Shown here piece by piece: positions 7,997 through 17,748 of a stretch of 64,000 bases of DNA (position 1 is its first letter; each line of letters starts with the position of its first letter). The stretch is from DATLCF01 sp035526505 (lineage in GTDB: Bacteria; Patescibacteriota; Saccharimonadia; Saccharimonadales; UBA4665): the NCBI GenBank assembly GCA_035526505.1, contig DATLCF010000002.1, forward strand, positions 248,001 through 312,000, written 5' to 3'. The notes beneath the pieces are model-generated. The model saw nothing but the letters and a program-made list of their open reading frames with translations, had not been told where the DNA came from and searched no databases. The translations under genes and the position numbers were made by a program.

Positions 7997-9931
7997 CTAG
8001 GCAACCTTGGCAATATCCAACAAGGTATTCACTAGCTCGGCATGGCTCCAGACTAATGGTGTAACGCCCAGGGATATGCCACTTTCGGGATCGAACTGCT
8101 CGCTTAGAGCACCGCTGCGGTAGGCGCGGGCCAGTGCCCATGCCACAAGTTCTTGGGCTTTATCGGCCTTGCCCACACTGTTGTAATACTGAGCCAGCCA
8201 CAGGGTGCACACCACCCAGGGGTTGCCTTTGTACTGTTGCTTGGCCAAAAAGTAACCGTCGTGTTCAAAACGGATAACGCCGCCAATGGGGCTGCTAGCT
8301 AAAAGACGGTTCTCTACCTGGTGCAAGGTACTAACCAGCCGTGGGTCATCCAGGGGTAATTTGGCAAACATGTACAGACCATACAAGCTGGAGGCGTCCA
8401 GGGTGTCGTCATACGCCAAGCTGCCATCCTCCTGCAGCAAAAAACCTTTGCGGAAGTAGCCATCGGGGTGGTACAGGGCATCTAGGCCGTTGCGCATAGT
8501 GTCGATGGCTTTCTTCCAGCGCACGTTGTCGTCGGGGCGGCCGACCACTTGGGCTAGTTCTACAGCTGTTTCCAAACCGGCAATTACCGCACACACGGTG
8601 TAGGTGCTGGTCAAAAATTTTTGCTCCCACAGATCGTAGCTGGCGTGGGGCAGACCAGTGGCTTCGTCTACAAAGTCGCTCATAAAGTTGGCTGTGCGTA
8701 CAATAAAGCTTTCGTACATGTTTTCGATATACGCCCGATCGTGACTGACGCGGTAGTATTCGCCAATCATAAACAAAATAATAGCGGTTTCGTCTTCCTG
8801 GATAGCCAGCTCTTTGTGGCGGCCGTGCACCAGCGGGTGCCAGGTGCTGCCAATGGCCCGGTCGGGCTGGTACTTGTGCATTAAGTAGCCATCGCGGTGC
8901 ATGGTATCGCGCATAAAGTCGAACAGTTTTTTGGCTTCTTCGAACAGGCCCAGGCGGATGAACGGCCACACGGCGTTGGCGGCATCGCGCGGCCAGCAAT
9001 AGCAATAGTAGTCACGGCCGTAGTTAAAAATGCTGGAATCACCGCTGGCCAATATTGACCCGCGCTCGTCGCAGTGGGCTTTGGTAATTAACAGGCCTTT
9101 TTGTACGGCAATGCGTTGGGCTTCGGGCAAAGCCTGCAACTGCTGGGCGGTGTTGCCCAGCCAGCGCTGCCAGTGCTCGCGTACTTTTTTGAGCCGTTCC
9201 TCCAGCGGATAGTATTTAAGGTGCGTGTGCACCACCTGGGCATCGGTTTGGCTGTCGGCCGCCACCACCCAGTAGTCCACACCAAACCATTGGCCGGCCT
9301 CTACCTCGCGCTGAAAGCGCAGTACGCTGTCCACACCGCCATGCTCCACGGCGTTGCCACTTAGGTTCCCATCTTCGGCGTCCATGAATGTACCGGCTTT
9401 GCCCTCGATGTTGTAATTGCCCACAGCGTACTGGTCAAAGTCGCCATCGTCCATAATTTTGCCCGCAATCAGCAAACAACAGCGGCCTTTGTAGTCCAAA
9501 ATGTAGTGGTCGTCGGGCACATACATGGCCGTGTCGGCCCGGCCGGCCCGGGAAATCTGGAAGGCTTGGTGCATAAATACGCGTATGTCACGCTTGTGGT
9601 CGGCCTGGTTGGTAATTTTTAGGCAGCGCACCAGCGCGTTATATTCCACATCCACAAAATCGCGCAATTGCACCGTAAGGTTTAGGTGGGACGAGTGCAT
9701 GGTTATATCACTTACCAGAGCATCGTCGGCAAAGGTAACATCCACCTCCCAGCTGCCGTCATTCACCCAGCTAAAGGCGCCGTCCACCCACACGCCAATT
9801 TTGTGCTGCGAATTGCGGGCGTTGGTAAGGTTATCCAGCCCTACATAGGGATAGTAAAAGTCGTGCACCAGCCCGCTTTCGTCAAGCCCTACAAACAGCT
9901 GCCCATTGCTGAGTACGACTGGTCTGCCCAC
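7997..9931 (-). CDS. Glycoside hydrolase family 15 (glucoamylase/trehalase-like)
   Basis: The 644-residue product has an N-terminal beta-sandwich (about 1-260) followed by an (alpha/alpha)6 barrel. The barrel carries the GH15 signature NYGRDYYCYCWPRDAA, a first catalytic acid in YDLWEQ, and a second in LSEQFDPESG. It should release glucose from alpha-glucans; trehalose as substrate cannot be excluded. It starts at GTG 9931, which overlaps the preceding gene's TAG (TAGTG), so it is the last gene of the three-gene alpha-glucan operon. No signal peptide is seen, so it is cytoplasmic. Confidence 0.92.
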   Translation of the reverse strand: MGRPVVLSNGQLFVGLDESGLVHDFYYPYVGLDNLTNARNSQHKIGVWVDGAFSWVNDGSWEVDVTFADDALVSDITMHSSHLNLTVQLRDFVDVEYNALVRCLKITNQADHKRDIRVFMHQAFQISRAGRADTAMYVPDDHYILDYKGRCCLLIAGKIMDDGDFDQYAVGNYNIEGKAGTFMDAEDGNLSGNAVEHGGVDSVLRFQREVEAGQWFGVDYWVVAADSQTDAQVVHTHLKYYPLEERLKKVREHWQRWLGNTAQQLQALPEAQRIAVQKGLLITKAHCDERGSILASGDSSIFNYGRDYYCYCWPRDAANAVWPFIRLGLFEEAKKLFDFMRDTMHRDGYLMHKYQPDRAIGSTWHPLVHGRHKELAIQEDETAIILFMIGEYYRVSHDRAYIENMYESFIVRTANFMSDFVDEATGLPHASYDLWEQKFLTSTYTVCAVIAGLETAVELAQVVGRPDDNVRWKKAIDTMRNGLDALYHPDGYFRKGFLLQEDGSLAYDDTLDASSLYGLYMFAKLPLDDPRLVSTLHQVENRLLASSPIGGVIRFEHDGYFLAKQQYKGNPWVVCTLWLAQYYNSVGKADKAQELVAWALARAYRSGALSEQFDPESGISLGVTPLVWSHAELVNTLLDIAKVA

Positions 9932-11145
9932 TATACCTCCACACCCTTATTACTTAACCTAAATTGTACGTCACGGTAGGCGTTCATGAAAGCGATAAAG
10001 CCCTCGTAGGGGTTATTATAGGGACTAAAATAGGCATGGATGTCGCCGTCGTTAAACCACTTGGTGCACATGTAGTAAAAGTGGTCGGAGGTTTGCAAAC
10101 GGCGCCAGTCTTCTATTAACCCCAAATCGCCGGTGCCTAGGATTTTATTTTCCAGATCGTACAGCGCGGTAATAGCCGAACTTTGCATGCTATTGCCCAG
10201 CCAGGCCGACAGGTCGCGCTCGGTATCTGCCCAGGTGACGGTGTAGGGGGTATCGATGCTGTCTTTAGGCTCGAATGCGTCAATGGCCTGGCTGACAGTC
10301 ATAAAGGTATTGCCCGGGGTCTTCAGCCACTCGCCCGGCAGGTGCTGCAAAAAATCAAAAATACCGGATTCATCCCATTGGTGCTCGCCAAATGTTTCGT
10401 AATCCATAAACAAATTAAAATTAGTGGCATTGCCGGCCTCGTTTAGCCAGTGGGTAAATTTGTCGGCAGTTAGCGGCCATTCGCTCCAGTTGCGGTCGCC
10501 AAAACGGAAAGCAATATCGTCGCTAAGTTTGTAGTTTTTCATTAATAGCCGAATGTTGTCGGTATAGGCAGGCCGGTATACGTAGTTAGGGCTGCGCCAG
10601 CCCAATATTTTGTCCCAGCCCTCGCTTAAAATGCCTTTATAGCCCGCACGGTCGGCCCAGTAGGCTACGTCGTTGTTATAGGCCAGCTCGGTGTTACGGA
10701 ACACCTTGGGGGTTTGCCCAAAAACAGCTTGAATTTTCTGTTCGTGCATTTTCACCTGGGCCTCAAATTCGGTACGCGAATAAAAGAATGCCAGACTGTG
10801 GTGATAAGTTTCGCCCACAATTTCTACCCGGCCGGTACCTACCAAGTCTTTAAACGACTGCAGGGCCTGCGGTGCCCAGCGTTCCAACTGCTCGATAACC
10901 GTGCCGGTAATGGATAGACTCAGGTGGAATTCCGGGTGATTGTGTAACAAGTCCAGCAACCGGCGGTTGGTGGGCAGGTATGATTTTTCGGCTACTTTGT
11001 GGATAATGCGTTCGTTGCTGGTTTGGTCGTCGTAGGCTGCACTGAAATAATGGTGGTCTACACCGGCGTCAAAAATAGTATAGTGACGCACGCGGTAAGG
11101 CTGGTGCACATGCAGGTATAGCACAATGGCTTTATTGGCACTCAT
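9931..11145 (-). CDS. Glycoside hydrolase family 57 alpha-amylase/branching-type enzyme
   Basis: The 404-residue enzyme opens with LYLHVHQPYRV, the first GH57 motif. The nucleophile Glu153 lies in FRNTELAYNN, and Asp248 in FMDYETFGEH is the acid/base. It acts on alpha-1,4-glucans in the cytoplasm; hydrolysis and transfer (branching) cannot be separated by eye. It sits two bases after the GT4 glucan synthase-like gene and overlaps the GH15 gene, which points to storage-glucan turnover. Confidence 0.92.
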   Translation of the reverse strand: MSANKAIVLYLHVHQPYRVRHYTIFDAGVDHHYFSAAYDDQTSNERIIHKVAEKSYLPTNRRLLDLLHNHPEFHLSLSITGTVIEQLERWAPQALQSFKDLVGTGRVEIVGETYHHSLAFFYSRTEFEAQVKMHEQKIQAVFGQTPKVFRNTELAYNNDVAYWADRAGYKGILSEGWDKILGWRSPNYVYRPAYTDNIRLLMKNYKLSDDIAFRFGDRNWSEWPLTADKFTHWLNEAGNATNFNLFMDYETFGEHQWDESGIFDFLQHLPGEWLKTPGNTFMTVSQAIDAFEPKDSIDTPYTVTWADTERDLSAWLGNSMQSSAITALYDLENKILGTGDLGLIEDWRRLQTSDHFYYMCTKWFNDGDIHAYFSPYNNPYEGFIAFMNAYRDVQFRLSNKGVEV

Positions 11146-11147
11146 CT

Positions 11148-12359
11148 TTATGCTGCTGCTCCTTGCACGTGTTTGTCGAACACATGCAACAGTTTGTTTG
11201 CCGAATCGTCCCAGCTGAGTTTTTCCAATTCTTGGTATACATTGCGGTGCAGCTCGTTGCGCAATGCATCACTTTGCACTACGGCGGCGATTTGGTTGGC
11301 CATTTCGTTGACGTCCCAAAAGTCTACCTTTAGACTGTTGCGTAATACTTCGGCTGCACCCGACTGGCGGCTTAATAGTACCGGCGTACCGTAACCCACA
11401 GCCTCCAGCGCAGTCAAACCAAAGGGCTCACTAATAGAAGGCATGACAAACAGGTCGGCAATGCTATAGGCATCGCGCAAACGTTTGCCGCGTTGGAAGT
11501 CGGTGAATACCACGTTTTTGGCAATACCCAAATCGGCCGCCAGCTGGATAAGCTCAAAATACTGCTCGCCACTGCCCACAATTAAAAATAAGGTCTTGGG
11601 TGCACGCGCCACGACTTCTTTGGCCGCGTACAGCAAGTTGGTTAGGCCTTTTTGCAAGGTTAGCCGCCCTACATTGGCCACCACGCGGTAACCCTGGGCA
11701 CGCATGGTGGCCAGGTACTTGTATGCATTGTCGACATCTAGCGGATCTAGGGCAGCAGGGTCAATGCTGTTGTGCACCACCTCTATTTTGTCAGCCGGAA
11801 TGCCATAATCCTGCACAATCATGTCCTTGGTGCGCTGGCTCACGGCAATCACCCGGTCGGCCATTACCATAGCTGTGTTTTCGATCTCGCGCACCAGCGG
11901 GTTGCCGGCATTGCCGCCGGCGCGGTCGCGCTCCACCGAATGCAAGTGGACAATTAACGGGCAACGAGCATACTGCTTGGCGCGCATAGCGGCACGGAAC
12001 GTTAACCAATCGTGGGCGTGGATAACGTCAAACACATCACCCTTGGTGCGCGAGATCTCGGCCACGCCTTGTTCGAACAGCTGTTGCTGGCTATGCATAT
12101 CCATCCATTCGATCCGGCCGTCGCTGTAAGTATATTTGTAACTGTCATAGGCAATGCCGCTGCGCTGCACCTCGGTCACACCCTGTGGGTGGGCTGCAGT
12201 AACCTGCATAAAATCTATGCCATGATCGGCACGGTAGGGCAGGATAAACTCAATATCCGCACCGCGTTTGGCGAGGGCCTGGCACAACTGGTAGCACGCA
12301 ACTCCCAGCCCGCCGCTGTTGTGGGGAGGTAACTCCCACCCAAGCATCAGTATCCTCAT
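11148..12359 (-). CDS. GT4 glycosyltransferase, glycogen synthase-like
   Basis: This 403-residue GT-B enzyme has the N-terminal motif MLGWELPPHNSGGLGVA, typical of glucan synthases, and the C-terminal donor-binding motif SISEPFGLTALEA. With GH57 and GH15 downstream, its likely role is building an alpha-glucan from an activated glucose, though other GT4 acceptors remain possible. A TATAAT box on this strand at 12401-12406 gives a leader of roughly 35 bases with GAGG before the ATG. Confidence 0.85.
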   Translation of the reverse strand: MRILMLGWELPPHNSGGLGVACYQLCQALAKRGADIEFILPYRADHGIDFMQVTAAHPQGVTEVQRSGIAYDSYKYTYSDGRIEWMDMHSQQQLFEQGVAEISRTKGDVFDVIHAHDWLTFRAAMRAKQYARCPLIVHLHSVERDRAGGNAGNPLVREIENTAMVMADRVIAVSQRTKDMIVQDYGIPADKIEVVHNSIDPAALDPLDVDNAYKYLATMRAQGYRVVANVGRLTLQKGLTNLLYAAKEVVARAPKTLFLIVGSGEQYFELIQLAADLGIAKNVVFTDFQRGKRLRDAYSIADLFVMPSISEPFGLTALEAVGYGTPVLLSRQSGAAEVLRNSLKVDFWDVNEMANQIAAVVQSDALRNELHRNVYQELEKLSWDDSANKLLHVFDKHVQGAAA

Positions 12360-12452
12360 TGCCCTCTGGTTTTCGACATTTTAGTTAATCTCTGGCCCGA
12401 ATTATATCCTTAGAAGGGCTTAAACACAACCTTTTTAGGCCTGCCGTGGGTT

Positions 12453-12470
12453 GTCCCAGCATGCTGGGAC
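12453..12470. repeat. Perfect 18-base palindrome between gdh and the glucan operon
   Basis: GTCCCAGCATGCTGGGAC is self-complementary. It has no T-tract on either side, so a simple intrinsic terminator is not supported. It could be an operator or an mRNA 3'-end stabilising stem for the dehydrogenase transcript. Confidence 0.5.
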
Positions 12471-12484
12471 TCTGGGTAATGAGC

Positions 12485-13696
12485 TTACCTTAGTAATCGT
12501 TCGATAGCGATTTCAAACGCAGCTTGTTTAAGGCTAATACCTTCTTTGGCGGCGCGGGCCAGCATAGTTTGAGTAGCGGGTATCAAGATATCAGCCAGTT
12601 TTTGATTCACTAACACCTCGCTCCAATGTTCGCCGGCCAAATTTTGCTGCCATTCCAGGTACGAGACAATCACGCCCCCGGCATTTGCCACAATATCGGG
12701 CAAAATAACTACGGCCTTATCCTGCAGGTAGCTTTCGGCCTCTTTAGTAATAGGCCCATTTGCCAACTCCACAACAACTTTGGCTTCGATAATATCTTTA
12801 TTAGTGTCGGTAACAGCATCTTCTAGTGCCGCCAATACAAGTACATCGGCTGGTACGCCAAAAATAGCGTCGTTGCCAGTTGCCTTAACCTTTTGCAAAT
12901 CGACAAGTTCTTCCGGCCGGGGCAGGGCACCAGTGCTGGCAGTTTTAGCCACATCAATGCCCGCCGGGTTAACCCATGTGTGTTTACTGTTGGCTATAGC
13001 TACCAGCTTGATGTTTGGGTAATCCTGAAGCACTTTGGCAAAAAAGTAACCCACATTGCCAAAGCCCTGCAGCGCCACAGTCAGTGGTTTGTCCAGTAGC
13101 CCGCGTGCTTTTAAATACTCCACTAAAGTAATTACGCCGCCACGGCCAGTAGCCGCCTCGCGCCCTTCGCTGCCGCCGTTGGCCATGGATTTGCCAGTAA
13201 AACTGCCGCGGTCGGCCTGGCCCGTGGTCTTTTCGTATTCATCCACCATCCAGTCAATAATTTCGGCATTCGTATTAACATCTGGTGCTGGAATGTCCTT
13301 GTCCGAGCCCACATGCGGCGCCATGTGGCGCACATACCGGCGAGCCAGCTCCTCGACATCTGCTTTGCTAAGTGCCCGCGGGTCAACAGCCACGCCGCCC
13401 TTGCCGCCGCCCAGGGGCAAACCCACAGCTGCGGTTTTAAAGCTCATAAGCGTTGCCAACGCCCGCACTTCGTCAATATTCACTTGCGGATGGAACCGAA
13501 TACCGCCCTTATACGGCCCCATTTTGCTATTGTGCTGCACACGGTAGGCCGGATATTTTTGGCCGCCTACCTCTATTTCAAAAATATGCTCGGCTTCGGC
13601 CTCTAGTAAAGCTTCGATAGTTTTTTCGTCATGTCCCAGGCGTGCAGCTGCCTGGCGAATAGCTTGTTGTGCGGTGTGCAGCATTGTTTTACTCAT
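12485..13696 (-). CDS. gdhA: Glutamate dehydrogenase family (Glu/Leu/Phe/Val dehydrogenase)
   Basis: The 403-residue protein has the substrate domain with KMGPYKGGIRFHP and SFKTAAVGLPLGGGKGG. The lysine of GGGKGG is at about 99, and PAPDVNT carries the catalytic Asp. The Rossmann domain follows with LQGFGNVG. It should interconvert glutamate with 2-oxoglutarate and ammonia; leucine-type substrates are less likely given the overall pattern. I chose ATG 13696 over 13723 because TATACT at 13703-13708 ends six bases upstream. Confidence 0.92.
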   Translation of the reverse strand: MSKTMLHTAQQAIRQAAARLGHDEKTIEALLEAEAEHIFEIEVGGQKYPAYRVQHNSKMGPYKGGIRFHPQVNIDEVRALATLMSFKTAAVGLPLGGGKGGVAVDPRALSKADVEELARRYVRHMAPHVGSDKDIPAPDVNTNAEIIDWMVDEYEKTTGQADRGSFTGKSMANGGSEGREAATGRGGVITLVEYLKARGLLDKPLTVALQGFGNVGYFFAKVLQDYPNIKLVAIANSKHTWVNPAGIDVAKTASTGALPRPEELVDLQKVKATGNDAIFGVPADVLVLAALEDAVTDTNKDIIEAKVVVELANGPITKEAESYLQDKAVVILPDIVANAGGVIVSYLEWQQNLAGEHWSEVLVNQKLADILIPATQTMLARAAKEGISLKQAAFEIAIERLLR

Positions 13697-13882
13697 GCAC
13701 CGAGTATACGCTCTTGCGCGCATGGCTGCTTATGTAAAATTCACCGCAGCCACAATTTTAGATAATAGTCTGGTATAAAAAATAGGTTGAAACATAACCG
13801 CTATGACGCTATGGTGGTTCAATGTTGTTCCGAAATGTGGCCGGAACGATGATTACGCTTAGCCACTTATAGGGAGTAAACT

Positions 13883-14896
13883 ATGTCTAAACGTGTGCTG
13901 CTAACGGGGGCCGGTGGATTTGTCGGCTGTCATACCTTGATGCATTTTTTGCAGCATACCGATTGGGACATCGTAGCCACGGACAGCTTTCGCCACTGCG
14001 GCACTACCGACCGCATTACGCAGCAACTAGACATGTGCGAATTCAAAAACACGCAGCGATTGACCGTATTAACGCACGATTTGCGCGTGCCGTTTTCCAA
14101 ACGCTTTATCCATCAGATGGGCAAGATCGACTACATAGTGTCTATGGCCAGCGAAAGCAGCGTGGACCAGTCTATTGTCGAGCCCAGAGAATTTATCGAA
14201 AACAACATAGAACTCATCCTCACCCTACTGGAATATGCCCGGGAGCATGGGGTTGAAAAATTCTTGCAAGTATCAACCGACGAAGTATACGGCCCAGCCG
14301 CCTATGGCCATGCATATCAGGAGGGGGATGCCCGGCGGCCCAGTAACCCATATAGCGCCAGCAAAAGTGCACAGGAAGATATTTGTTATAGCTACTGGCG
14401 CACCTATGGCGTGCCCATGGTTATTACTAATACCATGAACATCATTGGCGAGCTGCAAGATCCGGAAAAATATGTTCCCAAAATTATCCGTTCGGTTATG
14501 CATGGCGATACCGTGTCTGTGCACGCCAGCGCAGACGGCAAGCTGGGCAGCCGGCATTATTTGCACGCCCGCAACCAGGCTGATGCATTGCTGTTTATTT
14601 TGCAACATGTGGCTGCACTCAGATATGCCCCTGGGCACGACATTGCGCGCTTTCATGTGGCCGGCGACGAGGAATTGGACAATCTACAACTTGCCCAGCT
14701 TATTGCACACCATGCCAATCGGCCGCTTAAATACGAACTGATAGACTTTCATTCGGCTCGGCCCGGCCACGACTTGCGTTACGCCCTGGATGGCAGCAAG
14801 CTTACCGCAGCAGGCTGGCAGCCACCAGTACCACTCAAAGAAAGCCTACGGCGCACCGTGGAGTGGTCGGTCGCCCATCCGGAATGGCTGTTATAG
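13883..14896 (+). CDS. Extended SDR nucleotide-sugar epimerase/dehydratase
   Basis: The 337-residue enzyme has the NAD-binding motif TGAGGFVG (8-15), STDEVYG (131-137) and catalytic Tyr157/Lys161 in YSASK. The STDEVYG stretch resembles dTDP-glucose 4,6-dehydratases, but other nucleotide-sugar epimerases share it. AGGGAG precedes the ATG. The upstream region holds GTTCCG/CGGAAC, a small hairpin. It is convergent with the deacetylase, whose stop codon is immediately adjacent. Confidence 0.88.
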   Translation: MSKRVLLTGAGGFVGCHTLMHFLQHTDWDIVATDSFRHCGTTDRITQQLDMCEFKNTQRLTVLTHDLRVPFSKRFIHQMGKIDYIVSMASESSVDQSIVEPREFIENNIELILTLLEYAREHGVEKFLQVSTDEVYGPAAYGHAYQEGDARRPSNPYSASKSAQEDICYSYWRTYGVPMVITNTMNIIGELQDPEKYVPKIIRSVMHGDTVSVHASADGKLGSRHYLHARNQADALLFILQHVAALRYAPGHDIARFHVAGDEELDNLQLAQLIAHHANRPLKYELIDFHSARPGHDLRYALDGSKLTAAGWQPPVPLKESLRRTVEWSVAHPEWLL

Positions 14897-15583
14897 TTAC
14901 TGCAAAATATGAAAGTTATCCGTGCTATGAAATTCCTTGCCAAACGCTAGCAAGGTGGCTGCATCCTGTCGCTGTGTGTGGTGCAAACGCATCACCGCTA
15001 CCTTTTCGTCAAACAGGCCGGCCACATCAACTCTATGATTAATATAGCCGCTGTCCACACCGCACGGCATATACACAAAATCGGTCGATGCAACAGGCAT
15101 TTGTTTGTGTGACAGGCAATAATACATCAGCTCTTTGACCTTTAGGCCCGCTGGCGGTGCAGCCTTAAGCCTGTAAAACACATAGGCGGCTATAGAACTG
15201 GCCGCAATGTGATCCAAATGTCCGGAAAGGCCGTTGGGGGCAAAGGTTACGAAGCGCAACTCGCAAGGATCTGCGGCAATATCGCGCGCATTGCGTTCTA
15301 TTTTTGCTGCAATGTCATGGTACATGCTGTTGCATAGTGTGCCGTCTTCGTAGCCGAGCCAGTGCAGACCCTTTGCCCCTATTGCTTTGCCGGACGCCTC
15401 CCATTCCTTGCGCCGTGTGTTACCCAAATCCGGTACATTGTCCGGGTTCATACCATGGGTGCCGTCGGTAACACAAATAAGTTGCAGTTCTGTGCCCGCA
15501 CGTACTTCTTGTATTAGTGTAGCGCTTGGCCCAAACGCTTCGTCGTCGGGGTGGGCAAATATGCCGATTAGCACGCGTTTCAT
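14897..15583 (-). CDS. PIG-L/LmbE-family deacetylase
   Basis: The 228-residue protein begins with the zinc-site motif AHPDDEAFGPS (residues 10-20) and has the second metal motif SGHLDH near residue 120. This family removes acetyl groups from N-acetylglucosaminyl compounds, as in GPI, mycothiol and bacillithiol synthesis. Its neighbours are an SDR enzyme, Nudix proteins and the ATP-grasp/HAD/PfkB run, which would suit a sugar-derived metabolite. The substrate is unknown. Confidence 0.9.
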   Translation of the reverse strand: MKRVLIGIFAHPDDEAFGPSATLIQEVRAGTELQLICVTDGTHGMNPDNVPDLGNTRRKEWEASGKAIGAKGLHWLGYEDGTLCNSMYHDIAAKIERNARDIAADPCELRFVTFAPNGLSGHLDHIAASSIAAYVFYRLKAAPPAGLKVKELMYYCLSHKQMPVASTDFVYMPCGVDSGYINHRVDVAGLFDEKVAVMRLHHTQRQDAATLLAFGKEFHSTDNFHILQ

Positions 15584-15595
15584 ATACTTTAGTAT

Positions 15596-15910
15596 TTACG
15601 AATAATTACTAAACCGGCGCAGGTCGCGGCGCATTTGCTCATAATTGTGGTGCAGATAGTTGGTATGTTCGTAGTTCATAATACGGTTGCCCTGGCTTTG
15701 CACTTCTAATACCTGGTGCTGTATGGCTTTGATGCGATTTTCCAGATCGCGCGGATTTTTATGCATTTCGATGTCATCTACCAAATGCTGCACTTCTTGG
15801 CGCATGGTATGCGCCATGGGATGATTGGAATCGCCCAAGGCATCGTGGAATTGATACTGCAAATCGCGTGCCCGCTTGTAAATGGGTTGATATTCTGGCT
15901 CGATACTCAT
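15596..15910 (-). CDS. Small helical protein of unknown function
   Basis: The 104-residue product is charged and predicted helical throughout, with His/Gln/Arg-rich segments and a C-terminus of NYEQMRRDLRRFSNYS. I chose ATG 15910 because GGAGG stands just upstream; a longer frame to 15976 has no such site. No domain is recognised. It could be a coiled-coil structural or regulatory protein. Confidence 0.65.
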   Translation of the reverse strand: MSIEPEYQPIYKRARDLQYQFHDALGDSNHPMAHTMRQEVQHLVDDIEMHKNPRDLENRIKAIQHQVLEVQSQGNRIMNYEHTNYLHHNYEQMRRDLRRFSNYS

Positions 15911-15990
15911 ATATACATCCTCCTGCGGAGCTATACCCCCATTATCACCCAGGCAGTGATTTGGTGCAAATGCCACCTTAGGGTGCTGCT

Positions 15991-16509
15991 TTATATTGTG
16001 GGACTTGCTGAGTGCATATATGGGAACGCTTTTTCTGCGATAAGGGCAAAATTATAGCCGAATATTTCCGGGTGCGCGGCTACGTCGTGCCGCAACGCGT
16101 CCACATCAAACCATTGCACGACTGCCAACTCTTCCTCTTGTAGAGTCAGGTTTTGGATATCCAAATCTGCACGGTACACGAAAAACTGGCAGTGATGGTT
16201 ATACTTGCCACTCATACGCAGGCGCGGCCCTAGTTCTAATTTGCCCAAGGTAATACCGATTTCTTCCTGCGCCTCTTTACGAATATTGCTTTCGTATGTT
16301 TCGCGAGATTCCACCGTGCCCTCTACGGCCAATCCCCACAGGCCGGGATCTTTTTGTTTGGTGCGCGCCCGTTGGGCTAATAGCAACTGCCCTTTGGAGT
16401 TTACGATTAACAGACGCGCCACCCGGTATATGTCGGTAGGCAATAACTCGGCACCAGCTTTTTTCCCAATGACCTGATCGTTTTCGTTAACCACTGTCAG
16501 CATTGTCAT
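15991..16509 (-). CDS. Nudix hydrolase (Idi-like subgroup)
   Basis: The 172-residue protein contains a Nudix box spanning GTVESRE through KEAQEEIGI, with Arg replaced by Lys. The entry VVNENDQVIGKK and the segment LLIVNSKGQLLLAQR recall isopentenyl-diphosphate isomerase-like Nudix proteins, although the essential Idi residues cannot be confirmed. Start 16509 is supported by TATGAT (16516-16521) six bases upstream. The promoter region is shared, divergently, with the ATP-grasp gene. Confidence 0.82.
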   Translation of the reverse strand: MTMLTVVNENDQVIGKKAGAELLPTDIYRVARLLIVNSKGQLLLAQRARTKQKDPGLWGLAVEGTVESRETYESNIRKEAQEEIGITLGKLELGPRLRMSGKYNHHCQFFVYRADLDIQNLTLQEEELAVVQWFDVDALRHDVAAHPEIFGYNFALIAEKAFPYMHSASPTI

Positions 16510-16560
16510 ATGCAAATCATACCATTTGCCTACGGACGGATGCTGGTACAATAGACCATT

Positions 16561-17680
16561 GTGGCTGAAACCGTTGGTATTTTATATGGGCTGTGGGAAA
16601 GCAAGATCGGCCCGCACCCTTGGCATGAAGATATGCTGGCGCGGCCAGATCTTTTACAGGCAGCCCTGGGTCAGCTGGGGGTAAATCTGGAGATTGCCCC
16701 TCGTGACCCAGCCGCCTACAGACAGGGACGAAGTCCCGAACGTACGCATTGCCCGCAACCCTGTATATGATCACACCGGTACGCTGCTAGAGGCAGACTT
16801 TAAACCCGGGAGTATCGAAGAATGGACTACGGTTATCGACCACTGGGTCGCTAACTTTCAGGCGGAGGTACTCCAAGACGATGGCACCTATCAACGCACC
16901 GCCTACGGCATTGGCCTGCCGCCCGAAAAGGTGTGGAACCATAAAAATATCCAAACCTTTGGCAACCGTAAAGATTTGATGGACGGCGTGCTGCACGACT
17001 GCGGTGTGGGCATAGACACCTGGAACGTATTGGACCACGAAGGCTTTACCGCCAGTTATGGCAGCAACCGCGAAATTATTTACAAACCCCAGGGCGGATC
17101 ACTTGGCGACGGCATTGCGGTATTCCCCAATCTGAAAGCACTGCGGGAGGCCATACGCGACCGCAAGGTACAGCGCGATGGCTTTATCCAGCCCTATCTG
17201 TCCATCCACGATCCCATTCAGGGCCTGAAAGGAGCAACAAAAGAGGATGCCGAAATTTTAAGAGACGTTAATAACGGACCCGATCGTGTCCGCGAGCTCC
17301 GTATGCATACCTTAACTACTACCAGCCGCACAGGCCAACTACAGGCCGAGGCCTATCCAACCCTTAAGATAAGCAAGCCCGGCACCAAAACTATGCAAAC
17401 CGTTGGGTGCATTGCCCTTGACCCTTCATGCGTACCCCCTGATTCATATATCCACCGTAAAAGCGTTGCAGTGGGCAAGGCGCTCTGTATTGCGGCAGGG
17501 CAGGACGGCGTGCCAATGTCGCAATGCTACAGCGTATCCGACTGGCTAATACCCGGTGGTGATATGACCCAGCAAGGCCAGGCAAAAGTTGGCGATGGCA
17601 ACTGCAGGCTGCCCGGCCTGAACATAAACGCGCCAGCAGCCCGCCAAGCTTTTGTAAAGATACTGGCAGGGCAGCAATAG
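16561..17680 (+). CDS. ATP-grasp ligase-like protein, reading frame interrupted by a +1 shift
   Basis: The gene appears to start at GTG 16561, since TACAAT (16547-16552) ends eight bases before it, and encodes ETVGILYGLWESKIG. This frame stops near 16770, while the rest of the protein (from about 16694 to 17680) continues one base over. A junction around 16727-16732 (GGA C GAA) would join AAYRQG to EVPNVRIARNP. The second part has ATP-grasp features: YKPQGGSLGDGI, FIQPYL and RVRELRMHTL. Such enzymes form amide or similar bonds using ATP. The break may be a sequencing error, programmed frameshift or true inactivation. Confidence 0.65.
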
Positions 17681-17748
17681 GCCAAAGAGCGCAAAAGCAC
17701 TTGTAAGTTCCCGTCCAAAAAAGTAACCTTAAGTATTAAGGATTGACT

